Shown here one piece after another: positions 1 through 8,049 of a stretch of DNA of 64,000 nt (position 1 is the stretch's first letter; the number at the start of each line of letters is the position of its first letter). Where the stretch lies: positions 38,515-102,514 of the forward strand of contig FCNS01000028.1 of the NCBI GenBank assembly GCA_900045905.1. Reading direction: 5' to 3'. The notes under the pieces are model-generated. The model was not told the origin of the DNA. It made no database searches and saw nothing but the letters and a program-made list of their open reading frames with translations. The translations under genes and the position numbers were made by a program. This DNA is from Clostridiales bacterium CHKCI001. Lineage in GTDB: Bacteria; Bacillota; Clostridia; Lachnospirales; Lachnospiraceae.

Positions 1-100
1 ATGGGAAAAATAAAAAAGGTTGACCTGTATAGCCATATACTTTAAACTCCATATCCCGTTTTAACCATTGGCTGTACTCTCTAAAATATTGAATATCCAT
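1..100 (-). CDS. Esterase family protein, N-terminal fragment (cut by window edge)
   Basis: Thirty-three N-terminal codons of a minus-strand gene that runs off the left edge. The peptide opens MDIQYFREYSQWLKRDMEF and continues with a V-x-G-Y-x-G-x-P-x-L-x-F-P pattern. That is the first beta hairpin of the alpha/beta-hydrolase 'esterase family' proteins common in Lachnospiraceae. An AAGGGGAT ribosome site lies a few bases before the ATG. The catalytic Ser/His/Asp would lie outside the window, so activity cannot be judged. The assignment rests on pattern recall of the N-terminus only. Confidence 0.6.
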   Translation of the reverse strand, partial: MDIQYFREYSQWLKRDMEFKVYGYTGQPFLFFP

Positions 101-129
101 GTTACAACTATCCCCTTTTCGTTTTATTT

Positions 130-335
130 ACTATAAAAGTGTCGTCAATGTCTAGCAAGGATATAAATATCCTGTGTAAATATCCTGTGTTGAATGGACA
201 TTCGACGACCTGACCTGTATGAGCAAGTAAGGCATTCGCCTAGATTGCGAATACGGGCAACGATGTCAAGCGTGCATAGCACGAAGACATCGTTTTTTAT
301 ATCGTAGTGGTACCCACAAAACGGGCATGAGCATT
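130..335 (+). repeat. Mosaic intergenic repeat, copy A
   Basis: About 200 bp closely matching 13272-13478 in the same orientation and 5085-5212 inverted. It begins with a nested palindrome (GTCGTCAATG ... CATTCGACGAC around AGGATAT/ATATCCT). A conserved core follows (GACCTGTATGAGCAAGTAAG, then ATTGCGAATAC), then a hairpin whose sequence differs from copy C but keeps its pairing. The right part runs into the last codons of the neighbouring lyase gene. No ORF or transposase is present, so it is a non-autonomous repeat. Confidence 0.75.
259..298 (+). terminator. Terminator-like hairpin inside repeat copy A
   Basis: AACGATGTC and GACATCGTT form a long stem with a further GCGTGC/GCACG pairing inside, followed on the plus strand by six T. 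It has the form of a rho-independent terminator but no plus-strand gene precedes it, so it may only be the repeat's structural hairpin. Confidence 0.45.
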
Positions 336-1496
336 TACGATTCCGTCTCTAATTTGATTCAAAGCTTTTTCCACAACGCTTTTCGGGCATGCCATATTCA
401 AACGAACAAATCCTTTTCCAGCTTCTCCAAAAAAGCTTCCATCTGTAACAACAACATTACATTGTTTTATAAAAAATTCCTGCAGTTGGTCTGGGTTAAC
501 TGGTAGGTTTCTACAATCAACCCATGCCAAATAAGTCCCTTCTGGTTTTTTTACAGAAAGCATTGGAAGATTTTCCTGAATAAATGTTACAAGATAATCC
601 ATATTTTTCTCTACATATGCAATCATTTCATCCAGCCATTGCTCGGAATAATTATAAGCTCCGATTAATGCCGCTTCACAAAAAGCATGTCCATCTAATA
701 AATGTAATTTATCCAGTGTTTGTTTCAACTTAGCTGCTATATTTGGATTCTTTACAATCATATATGCCATTTGAAAACTGGCCACATTAAATGGTTTTGA
801 AATGGATGTACAGGTAATCGTATGATTTGCAATTTCTTCCGAAAGGCTTGCAATCATCGTATGTACTTGTCCTTTCATCAACAGATCTGCATGAATATCG
901 TCTGAGATGATATATAGATTGTGCTGAATACAAATGTCCGCCAATTGTCTCAATTCTTCCTTCGTCCAAACACGACCTCCTGGGTTATGAGGGTTACAAA
1001 GCAGAATTGCTTTCGTTTTGGAAGTAATCATTTTTTCCAATATTGCTAAGTCCATTCTATAATAACCGTCTTTTTCTTGCAATGGACAATCTAATAAAAT
1101 GCGGTTATTCTTTTCTACTACATCATAAAATGGACCATATACTGGAGTCTGTACAATAATTTCGTCTCCTGGATCGGAGACTGCCTCGATTGCATAAGAT
1201 AGTCCTGCTACAACATTTGGAATATAATAAATCCACTCCTTTTTCACAGTAAAACGATGGCGTCGCTCCATCCAATGAATAATTGCCTTATAATATTCAT
1301 CTGATAAATATTGATATCCAAATACTTTTTGGTCTAGTATTTTTTGTACTTCTTCTAATATATGAGGGGATACTTCAAAATCCATATCGGCCACCCACAT
1401 TGGAATTAGATCTTTGCTTTTGTATTTTTCAGAAATGTAATCCCATTTTTCACAATTGGTTCCCCAACGGGAAACTGGCTGATCAAAATTGTACAT
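297..1496 (-). CDS. patB: MalY/PatB-type aminotransferase, C-S lyase (cystathionine beta-lyase)
   Basis: Fold-type I PLP enzyme of the MalY/PatB group, expected to cleave C-S bonds in cystathionine or cysteine conjugates. The N-terminus (FDxPVxRWGTNCEKWD) and PMWVADMDF at 32-40 are group hallmarks. NPHNPGGRVW (168-177) and SDDIHADL (198-205) contact PLP, and SISKPFN (231-237) carries the Schiff-base lysine at about 234. An AAAGGAG site precedes the ATG. The protein is 399 aa, slightly longer than usual, because the last ~13 residues are encoded by repeat copy A, which also supplies the stop. The gene stands alone. Whether it is a beta-lyase or only MalY-like cannot be told from sequence. Confidence 0.85.
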   Translation of the reverse strand: MYNFDQPVSRWGTNCEKWDYISEKYKSKDLIPMWVADMDFEVSPHILEEVQKILDQKVFGYQYLSDEYYKAIIHWMERRHRFTVKKEWIYYIPNVVAGLSYAIEAVSDPGDEIIVQTPVYGPFYDVVEKNNRILLDCPLQEKDGYYRMDLAILEKMITSKTKAILLCNPHNPGGRVWTKEELRQLADICIQHNLYIISDDIHADLLMKGQVHTMIASLSEEIANHTITCTSISKPFNVASFQMAYMIVKNPNIAAKLKQTLDKLHLLDGHAFCEAALIGAYNYSEQWLDEMIAYVEKNMDYLVTFIQENLPMLSVKKPEGTYLAWVDCRNLPVNPDQLQEFFIKQCNVVVTDGSFFGEAGKGFVRLNMACPKSVVEKALNQIRDGIVNAHARFVGTTTI

Positions 1497-1540
1497 GTAA
1501 AAACTCCTTTTTTACTTATTAATTAATATGATTTTATTAT

Positions 1541-1583
1541 TGTGATATGCAAAAGACATCCAGTAGGGATTTCTTTTGTTTAG
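1541..1583 (-). terminator. Terminator, member of the recurring hairpin family
   Basis: On the minus strand AAAAGAAATCCC-TACT-GGATGTCTTTT forms a stem followed by the family flank GCATATCACAATAAT. It sits between the integrase-like gene (stop 1637) and the lyase (start 1496), so it should end transcripts of the former. Confidence 0.6.
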
Positions 1584-1636
1584 TCTGATTTGTTCTATTA
1601 TAACAGCGATCGTTTAATTTGTATAGTATTTATCTT

Positions 1637-2641
1637 TTATTCCTGATCGTCTTTTTTCATATCGATTGGATGCTTTTTCAGAAATTCTTTTAACTCTTTT
1701 GGAATCTCAGAGAAATTTTGTCTTCTTGCTGCCGATTTCAACTGCCTTGCATGGAAAGAAGAAATGTCCATATAATCTGCAGTCGGAGCAATATTTTTAT
1801 TATCAATCAAAACATGCAAAAGCAATGATGTTCTTAGATCACTTAGACTATAGGTTTTCGGAATCAAGGATTCATCCATTAACTGTTTCATATATTGGGA
1901 AACATGTCTTTGTAATGTTCGGATCGAATAAGGACGCCCATTTACCGATTGAAATAGTCGATGCTCTTTATCACAAAAAATTGCTGTTTCATGTGCAATT
2001 CGGTAATTTTGAAGCATAAATCCAATTTGATCTGGTAAAATAATTCCCCTTTTTCTTTCCTCTGCTTCTGTATTTTCCCGTTTTACAGTTAAATACCATT
2101 TTCCCTCTTCAAAAAACAAATCATCCGTTGATAAATGAATCATTTCACTTGTTCGCAATCCACACTGTGCTGCAACTATTAAAATTGGATAAAGTTCTGG
2201 GGCACGTTCTTTGGATTTTTGAATGATTATCTGAATCGTGGAATCTGGAATTGGACCTGGAGGAGTTCTCTTTTCAGACGCCATCGACTGTAATAATGTT
2301 CTTGGAAGAACCCGATCGGTTCTTCCATTTGGAATGATTCCATATTCTTCTAAATAAGTAAAGAATGTTTTTATATTGTAATAATAACTTCTTGCCGTAG
2401 AAACAGACATAAGCTGATTTTGAATTGCAGGAAAAATAATTTGCTGAAAGAAATAAATTGCCTGCAATCCTTCTACTTCGGTGGCTTCTACTTTACTTTC
2501 TTCACAGAAAAATAACACATCATGACGAATATGGGTAAATTGGGGATGATCGGATAGTTCTTCTAATAAGGCTCTTGTTTTGGGAGCCGTAAATGGATGT
2601 GTAGATTGTTGATTTTTTGAAATTAGTTTTGTTTTTGCCAT
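1637..2641 (-). CDS. Tyrosine-recombinase-fold protein with degenerate catalytic site
   Basis: 334 aa with the two-domain layout of tyrosine recombinases. A SAM-like N-terminal core-binding region (about 60-115) is followed by a catalytic-fold region carrying the box I motif CGLRTSEMIHL (about 160-170). Box II, normally HxLRH, reads YSLSDLRTS, so the first His is Ser and the second is Thr. The position of the usual GH pair reads YM, and no tyrosine follows at the nucleophile distance. Both arginines remain. An AAAGGAAC site precedes the ATG. No att-like repeats or phage genes are nearby, so it is probably a DNA-binding relic or a specialised non-recombining member. An unusual active variant is not excluded. 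Confidence 0.6.
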   Translation of the reverse strand: MAKTKLISKNQQSTHPFTAPKTRALLEELSDHPQFTHIRHDVLFFCEESKVEATEVEGLQAIYFFQQIIFPAIQNQLMSVSTARSYYYNIKTFFTYLEEYGIIPNGRTDRVLPRTLLQSMASEKRTPPGPIPDSTIQIIIQKSKERAPELYPILIVAAQCGLRTSEMIHLSTDDLFFEEGKWYLTVKRENTEAEERKRGIILPDQIGFMLQNYRIAHETAIFCDKEHRLFQSVNGRPYSIRTLQRHVSQYMKQLMDESLIPKTYSLSDLRTSLLLHVLIDNKNIAPTADYMDISSFHARQLKSAARRQNFSEIPKELKEFLKKHPIDMKKDDQE

Positions 2642-2800
2642 GGCAAGTTCCTTTCTTGTTTGTTTTTAGTTTGGCGTGTTTTAAATTATATTGTTACACG
2701 TCATATTATTTTTAATTGTATTTTATCATAATTCTTTTTATTTGTCCAGTATAATTTTCTATCTTCAACAAAAAAACCTCCACTGTTTGCATATCATGAT

Positions 2801-2846
2801 AAAAAAGAAACTATTGCTAGATTTTTTTCTTCTATGCAATAGTTTC
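2801..2846 (-). terminator. Rho-independent terminator after the YdjM-like gene
   Basis: Stem GAAACTATTGC/GCAATAGTTTC (2807-2817 with 2836-2846) followed on the minus strand by six T, about 30 bases after the stop at 2878. Just beyond it (2766-2800) is a damaged member of the recurring terminator family that keeps one arm and the GCATATCATGAT flank. The remaining bases to 2641 show nothing recognisable. Confidence 0.7.
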
Positions 2847-2877
2847 TAAAATACATAAATTCCGTTTTTTTTCTATG

Positions 2878-3393
2878 CTACCCAAGGAATTTTCTACATC
2901 CACAGTAAACTCCCACTATCCCGATAAACAAAAGAACCGTTAATACTGTTTCAAATTTTCCTCCGCTTCTTCTGTCCAATAAGCTATAACATTTCTTGGA
3001 AAATGGCCACGCCAGTGGAATCCCTCTGGATGTGAACATATCTAAAAAGAGGTGTCCTGCATATCCTACTACAATTCCAAATCGGGCTGCCATTATATAA
3101 GGATTTCCTGTTTGCATGAACCAATACCACATTCCTCCGTACAATAATGCCAATGCTAAAAGCGAATGGAAAAATGTTCTATGTCCAAATATTTTTTGAA
3201 ATAAAATAGAAAACGGTTTCAACACTTTTCCGATTGCACTTGTAGGAACATCAATATCTGGAAGCAGATTTCCAAGCACACAAGTCCCCACTGCTACTGC
3301 CGTCGGAACAATTGGTACTCCGCCTACATATTCATGATATAAAACAAGCCCTCCGCATAAGCCTCCAAATATAAGATGATTTTTTCCTGTCAT
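2878..3393 (-). CDS. YdjM-like membrane-bound metal-dependent hydrolase
   Basis: 171 aa membrane protein of the YdjM / 'LexA-regulated inner-membrane hydrolase' family. Family signatures visible are GNLLPDIDVPTSAIGK near the first helix pair, GHRTFFHSLLALALL in the middle and GYAGHLFLDMFTSRGIPLAWPF towards the C-terminus. The conserved Asp and His residues are the putative metal ligands. Three to four transmembrane segments can be read. I chose the ATG at 3393; a TTG 12 bases upstream is also in frame, and neither has a strong ribosome site. A consensus-like promoter lies about 80 bases upstream. The substrate is unknown for the family. Confidence 0.75.
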   Translation of the reverse strand: MTGKNHLIFGGLCGGLVLYHEYVGGVPIVPTAVAVGTCVLGNLLPDIDVPTSAIGKVLKPFSILFQKIFGHRTFFHSLLALALLYGGMWYWFMQTGNPYIMAARFGIVVGYAGHLFLDMFTSRGIPLAWPFSKKCYSLLDRRSGGKFETVLTVLLFIGIVGVYCGCRKFLG

Positions 3394-3470
3394 AATTAAT
3401 ACCAAAATTCAGCTAATTTTTTGCTGTTACTTTCCTTTCTCAAATACTCTTTTGTTTTACCACCTTTTAG

Positions 3471-3499
3471 AGTATACCTCTTTTCGACAATTTTGTCAC
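3471..3499 (-). promoter_or_regulatory. Promoter of the YdjM-like gene with overlapping palindrome
   Basis: Read on the minus strand: GTGACA (-35), 17-base spacer, TATACT (-10). The palindrome GACAAAATTGTC (3486-3497) overlaps the -35 and could be an operator. It is not the known Bacillus LexA box. Confidence 0.5.
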
Positions 3500-3531
3500 T
3501 GATTTTCTAAATATCCAATCCCTTCCATTTT

Positions 3532-5055
3532 TTAATCCAACGGTTTTAATCCTTCCTTTGTAAATTCATAAATTCGATCACAGACTTCTTCCATATAGGC
3601 TCTATCATGAGAGACACTAATAATCGCTCCTGGAAATGCCCGTAATGATTTTCTGATGACTGGATTGGAAAGTGGAGAAAGATTTCTAGTCGGTTCATCT
3701 AAAATTAACACATTACATCCAGATAAGCTCATTTTTAATAAAAATAATTTTGCCTTCTGTCCCCCAGAAAGCTTTAATATCGCATGATCCATCTCATCTG
3801 GCGTATATTTCATACTTCCAAGATACGTGCGAATTCGGGTCATTTCTTCTTTTTCTCCTGTAACCGATAAATATTGTACTGGCGTTTCATTCTCATTAAG
3901 CTGTTCTGCATAATTTTGAGGCATATATCCAACTTTCATATCCATTCTATCCAAAAGAGACTCTGCCATTTTCTTTAATAACGTAGATTTACCAATTCCA
4001 TTTTTCCCTACAATAACTATTTTTTCCGCTCCAATTACTCGTAAAGAAATATGTTGGGCAAGTATATTTTCGTTACAAGTTAACTGCTCTAAATAAAAAT
4101 CTAAAACCGTCTTTCCATTTGGAATACTACTTGCTTTTTCAAATTTTATAAAGATTGCATCTTCGGTATCTGGAACTTCAACTCGATCCTGCCATTCTCG
4201 TTCAAATCGTCGCTCCATTGTTTTTACTACCTTCATTTTTCGTTTTAACATCTTTCCTGCATGAGGAGCTTGACGAGAGACGCTATTTTGAGCATGTTCT
4301 ACCTTTTGCTGTACTCTTTGAAAGCGTTCTTGTTGTTTTTTTCGTTCCCTTTTTTGATTTCCTGCTTCTTGTATTTGCTTGTCTAAATTCATCTTCCTAT
4401 TTGTAATATATTCCGAATAACTCATCCGTACAACTGTATGTTTCGGCTTTGTCTTTCGGATAACTTGTTCTAAATGAATAATCATATTGGCAGTCTGCTC
4501 AATTAGAATTTCATCATGGGAAACATATAAAATTGGCTTTGTACATCGAGACATCCACTGTTCCAGCCACTCCAATGTATTCAAATCAATATCATTCGAT
4601 GGCTCATCTAACAAGAATACATCTGGCTTTGCAATCATTAATCGTGCCATTTGTATTTTTACTCGTTCTCCTCCAGACAACGTACCCAGTTTTTGCTCTG
4701 AAAAGAACAGCTCCGTTGAAATATCTAACTCCTTTGCGTAATGTGCTAGTTCAGCTGGCGAAGTCTCCCAAAACATCTCTTCTTTCGTACAAAATTCATA
4801 GACTGACAATTCTCTTTCCCAATCTTCTAATTCCTGAGCCAGATAACCTACTTTTTCTTTTACTGCTTCACCTGTCCATTCTGCATAATCCTCTATTTTC
4901 TTTGGATCTGCAATCCATTTCAAAATCGTAGATTTTCCATTTCCTTCTTCTCCAATTATGACAGCACAATCTCCAGGCTGCAAAGAAAAACTAAGATTTT
5001 CTACAATCCTTCTCAAATCTTTTTTATGTGTAATTGTTAAATTTTTAATTTGCAT
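3532..5055 (-). CDS. ABC-F family ATPase (ribosome-associated, possible antibiotic-resistance type)
   Basis: 507 aa with two ABC ATPase domains and no membrane segments, the plan of ABC-F translation factors and target-protection proteins. Domain 1 has Walker A GEEGNGKST (about 35-43), LSGGERVKIQMARLM and Walker B VFLLDEPSNDID. A charged Lys/Arg/Gln-rich linker (about 215-290) matches the P-site tRNA interaction motif. Domain 2 has GKNGIGKST, LSGGQKAKLFLLKM and VLILDEPTRNLSPLSNP. AGGAGG-like bases precede the ATG. A terminator-like hairpin and a repeat lie in the 230-base leader, as often seen for inducible ABC-F genes. The antibiotic, if any, cannot be predicted. Confidence 0.85.
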   Translation of the reverse strand: MQIKNLTITHKKDLRRIVENLSFSLQPGDCAVIIGEEGNGKSTILKWIADPKKIEDYAEWTGEAVKEKVGYLAQELEDWERELSVYEFCTKEEMFWETSPAELAHYAKELDISTELFFSEQKLGTLSGGERVKIQMARLMIAKPDVFLLDEPSNDIDLNTLEWLEQWMSRCTKPILYVSHDEILIEQTANMIIHLEQVIRKTKPKHTVVRMSYSEYITNRKMNLDKQIQEAGNQKRERKKQQERFQRVQQKVEHAQNSVSRQAPHAGKMLKRKMKVVKTMERRFEREWQDRVEVPDTEDAIFIKFEKASSIPNGKTVLDFYLEQLTCNENILAQHISLRVIGAEKIVIVGKNGIGKSTLLKKMAESLLDRMDMKVGYMPQNYAEQLNENETPVQYLSVTGEKEEMTRIRTYLGSMKYTPDEMDHAILKLSGGQKAKLFLLKMSLSGCNVLILDEPTRNLSPLSNPVIRKSLRAFPGAIISVSHDRAYMEEVCDRIYEFTKEGLKPLD

Positions 5056-5084
5056 TACTTCCTCCTATAAAAAAACACGGATAT

Positions 5085-5212
5085 GATTCGCCCAGCGGTC
5101 GAATCACCACTATAAATGAAAGTCGATTGCTTCGCACTTTGGTGCTCCCACAATCACTACTTGCATTCACCATCCGAGCTGTCGCTCTTCTTGCTCATAC
5201 AGGTTAACCCAT
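5085..5212 (-). repeat. Mosaic intergenic repeat, copy B (inverted, partial)
   Basis: Inverted relative to copies A and C. It shares CTGTATGAGCAAG, the hairpin CGATTGC...GCAATCG type, and the end GACCGCTGGGCGAATCATAT with copy C. The GTCGTC palindrome is absent. It lies in the leader of the ABC-F gene. Confidence 0.65.
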
Positions 5213-5280
5213 CCAATAGCTATGAGCCAGACCGTGTTTATACGGGATGGCTTATGGCTGCTGTCTGAGACTTTCATAGT

Positions 5281-5321
5281 AAAAAAGACCTATTTTTCTT
5301 TGAAAAACAGATCTTTTTTAT
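5281..5321 (-). terminator. Terminator-like hairpin upstream of the ABC-F gene
   Basis: AGATCTGTTTTTC-aaa-GAAAAATAGGTCT followed by T6 on the minus strand, with a near-symmetric form on the plus strand. It lies 230 bases before the ABC-F start and 320 bases after the upstream gene's stop, so it could be an attenuator as easily as a second terminator. Confidence 0.5.
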
Positions 5322-5429
5322 CCTTGTTTGCCCATTCGGATGCTTTACAAATTATTCTACTGCTGCCAAATAGGAATCCAGTAATTCCTACTGACTCCAC
5401 AAAAAAGAATATTCCAAAATCTGTTTTTC

Positions 5430-5476
5430 AAACAAAAGAAAACTCCACTGGAGGTTTTTTTGTATATTACAATAAT
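5430..5476 (-). terminator. Terminator, recurring hairpin family
   Basis: Minus strand AAAAAAACCTCC-AGT-GGAGTTTTCTTTTG with the family flank ATTGTAATATAC in front. It would end the importer/MBL operon. The remainder of 5322-5642 has a hairpin TAGGAAT/ATTCCTA (around 5365-5395) and a dyad at 5586-5608 but no gene that I can support. Confidence 0.6.
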
Positions 5477-5585
5477 CCAAAATCACCTTGTATTCTGCAA
5501 GGACGATCTTTAAATTATAATCGAAAAACAAATTATTGAAACATTCTTTCACCTCTTTCTTTTTTTGCTTTCTCTACTCTAACAT

Positions 5586-5608
5586 AGTCTTTACCAATTG
5601 TAAAGACT
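5586..5608. promoter_or_regulatory. Perfect 9-bp dyad of unknown role
   Basis: AGTCTTTAC-CAATT-GTAAAGACT, 35 bases past the MBL gene stop. No T-run follows on the minus strand. It may be an operator or a processed mRNA 3' stem. Confidence 0.35.
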
Positions 5609-5642
5609 TATTTGAATCAAATTTTCATTCCTTTTCTTTTTT

Positions 5643-6455
5643 TTACTCAATTGGAATCACTTCTAAGTCATCTGGAACAAAAGCTTTTCCATGAAACACC
5701 GTCTCTAATTCCTTTAAATATAATGTCTTTCTATTTTTAATATTTTTATCTTCGGTATGATACAAAATCAAATGGGATACTTGGAGATCCGATGCTACTT
5801 TTCCAGCATCGATAACTGTACTATGATGTTTTTCATGTGGCTTAAATAATTCCTTTTGGCTTTCTAAACAGAATGCTTCACTCATCAGCCAGTCACTTCC
5901 CTTTACAAACTCCCTGCAACTTGGATGATATGGTTCATCTCCAAGGCAAGTTAATTTTATTCCATCTGGCAACTCAGCGCGAAATCCAAACTGTTTCATC
6001 TTAGTAGAATGGATATCAAAAAATGTTAATTGCATTCCAATTGCTGTAATCTTTGTTCCACTTTCCACTTCACGAATCATAATTCGATCACCAATGTACT
6101 TTAAAAACTTTTTTGTCAATGTTAATTGACAGAAGGTCCGAAAAACTTCTGCTGCTTCTTTATGACAGTACAATTCAAATAATCCTTCAAATTGACCTGT
6201 TTCCATCATAGAAGCAATTTTTCTGACAATCCAAATTCCTCCCAATATATGATCGGTATGACAATGGGTCAAAATCATTTGGTGTATTCGCTCGTATGGA
6301 ATCTTCGCTTTTTCCATCTGTCTCAATATTCCATTTCCGCCTCCAGCATCGACTAATAAATAGTCTGTTCCATCACTAATTGCAAAGCAAGTATTATAGC
6401 ATTTGGTTACCATCGCATTTCCAGTACCTAACATAATTATTTTATATTGACTCAT
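5643..6455 (-). CDS. MBL-fold metallohydrolase, RNase Z-like
   Basis: 270 aa metallo-beta-lactamase-fold protein of the RNase Z/ElaC-like branch. It opens with KIIMLGTGNA and has LVDAGGGNG (about 34-42). The zinc-binding motif is THCHTDHILGG (about 63-73), followed by CLGDEP and C-terminal HLILYHTED with the last metal-binding His. The long exosite arm of true tRNase Z is not obvious, so its substrate is uncertain. The start is 28 bases after the stop of the importer ATPase and has an AGGAGG site, so it is probably the last gene of the importer operon. A role on the imported ligand is inference. Confidence 0.75.
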   Translation of the reverse strand: MSQYKIIMLGTGNAMVTKCYNTCFAISDGTDYLLVDAGGGNGILRQMEKAKIPYERIHQMILTHCHTDHILGGIWIVRKIASMMETGQFEGLFELYCHKEAAEVFRTFCQLTLTKKFLKYIGDRIMIREVESGTKITAIGMQLTFFDIHSTKMKQFGFRAELPDGIKLTCLGDEPYHPSCREFVKGSDWLMSEAFCLESQKELFKPHEKHHSTVIDAGKVASDLQVSHLILYHTEDKNIKNRKTLYLKELETVFHGKAFVPDDLEVIPIE

Positions 6456-6483
6456 CTTTACCTCCTAATGCATGTCCTGCTTT

Positions 6484-7242
6484 TTATAAAAACACAGATT
6501 CAATTAGTTTTTTTGTATAGTTTTCCTTTGGATTTTGAATAATACAATTTGGTGTTCCTTCTTCCACTATTTTCCCCTGATACATCACTAACACTCGATC
6601 GCAAAGATTTTGCACAACTCCCAAATCATGGGAGATAAATAAAAGTGAAAGTCCCATTTCTTGTTTTAATTTTTTTAAAAGTGTTACAATCTGAGCTTGA
6701 ACCGTCACATCCAATGCACTCGTTGCTTCATCACAAACAATCAACTTTGGAGAAATTGCCAAAGCTCTAGCAATCGCTGCACGCTGGCATTGACCGCCGC
6801 TTACTTGATGGGGATATCGTTTGGCATATTCTGGAGCAAGTTCTACCATCTGCAAAAGTTCTATCATTCGTTTCTGTGCTTCTTTTTTTGTCATCCCATA
6901 ATTTCTTATACTCTCCATAATTCCGTCTCCCAAACTATGTCTTGGATCAAAGGAATCTTGAGGCATTTGAAAAACCATCTGAATCTTTGTATAAAATTCT
7001 TTGCGCAGTTTTCCTTTTGCGTGAATGTATTCGGTTCCATCTAAAAAAACGTTTCCTGCATCTGGACGGATAAGCTGAGTAAGGATTTTAGCAGTTGTAG
7101 TTTTTCCTGATCCACTCTCACCTACAATTGCTACGCATTCACCCTTTTTTATACAAAAACTAATCTGATCCACTGCTGTAAATGGAACTTTATTTTTATA
7201 AAATACCTTTGTTAAATTTTTTACTTCTAATATTGCTTCCAT
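6484..7242 (-). CDS. Opp/Dpp/Nik-type ABC importer ATPase (OppF/DppF-like)
   Basis: 252 aa cytoplasmic ATPase that powers the neighbouring permease pair. Walker A is GESGSGKTT, the signature is HQVSGGQCQRAAIARAL and Walker B is LIVCDEATSALD. The H-loop is SHDLGVV, and the C-terminal region (GTPNCIIQNPKENYTKKLIESVF) is the peptide/nickel-subfamily extension, here without the iron-sulfur Cys cluster. It is separated by 7 bases from the partner ATPase and co-transcribed. Ligand class cannot be read from the ATPase. Confidence 0.9.
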   Translation of the reverse strand: MEAILEVKNLTKVFYKNKVPFTAVDQISFCIKKGECVAIVGESGSGKTTTAKILTQLIRPDAGNVFLDGTEYIHAKGKLRKEFYTKIQMVFQMPQDSFDPRHSLGDGIMESIRNYGMTKKEAQKRMIELLQMVELAPEYAKRYPHQVSGGQCQRAAIARALAISPKLIVCDEATSALDVTVQAQIVTLLKKLKQEMGLSLLFISHDLGVVQNLCDRVLVMYQGKIVEEGTPNCIIQNPKENYTKKLIESVFL

Positions 7243-7249
7243 ATTTTTA

Positions 7250-8035
7250 TTATCCTCTATTGATACACAACACGGAATGAATTAACTTTTTTGTATACGG
7301 ATCTTGTGGATTGGAGAAAATTTCTTCTTTTGTACCATATTCCACTAATCTTCCTTGATACATGACCGCAATACGATCTGCCATAAATTTTACCAAACCA
7401 ATATTATGCGTTACAATAATAATTGCAGTTCCAAATAGATCTCTCATTTTCATCATTTCTCTAACTACTTGAGCCTGAATGGTAACATCCAGAGAGCTAG
7501 TTGGTTCATCCGCTAAGAGTAAATTTGGCTTTAAGATCATAGCCATCATAATCCCTACCCGTTGGTTCATACCACCAGACAATTCAAATGGATAGCTCTT
7601 TAAAATCCGTTCTCCATCTTTGAGATTCATTTTATCGAATAAATCTAATGCTCTTTTTTTTATTTTGGCATGGCTTACTGATTCATGTGCCAAAACCATT
7701 TCATAGAGCTGTTTTTCAATGGTGCGCACAGGACAAAGAGACGCGGCTGTATTTTGAAAAATCATTCCCATCTCTGCACCCCTCAGTTTTCTAAGTTGTT
7801 TTTCCTTCTGATGCAGAAGATCCATTCCCTTATAGGAAATACTACCGTTAGTCACGATACCATCCCTACCGAGCAGTCCTATGATGGACTTAATAAATGT
7901 ACTTTTCCCGCTGCCAGACTCTCCTACAATTCCCAATATTTCACCAGGACTTACTTGGAGTGTTATGTCATGCACCACTGTTTTTGCCTGATATCCAATT
8001 TCTACATGCTGTATATCTAATAATGGCTGTTTCAT
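7250..8035 (-). CDS. Opp/Dpp/Nik-type ABC importer ATPase (OppD/DppD-like)
   Basis: 261 aa ATPase pairing with the OppF-like subunit. Walker A is GESGSGKSTF, the signature is FELSGGMNQRVGIMMAM, Walker B is LLLADEPTSSLD and the H-loop is THNIGLV. I start at the ATG (8035), which has AAAGGA at 7 bases. A GTG 18 bases upstream overlaps the stop of the binding-protein gene and lacks a site. Signature GGM replaces the common GGQ, a variation also seen elsewhere in this subfamily. Confidence 0.9.
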   Translation of the reverse strand: MKQPLLDIQHVEIGYQAKTVVHDITLQVSPGEILGIVGESGSGKSTFIKSIIGLLGRDGIVTNGSISYKGMDLLHQKEKQLRKLRGAEMGMIFQNTAASLCPVRTIEKQLYEMVLAHESVSHAKIKKRALDLFDKMNLKDGERILKSYPFELSGGMNQRVGIMMAMILKPNLLLADEPTSSLDVTIQAQVVREMMKMRDLFGTAIIIVTHNIGLVKFMADRIAVMYQGRLVEYGTKEEIFSNPQDPYTKKLIHSVLCINRG

Positions 8036-8049
8036 CGTTCCATCCTTTC

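Noticed and set aside
5222..5539. Plus-strand ORF of 105 codons between the ABC-F and MBL genes
   Set aside because: It overlaps a repeat copy and two terminator hairpins, has no ribosome site and its translation resembles no protein.
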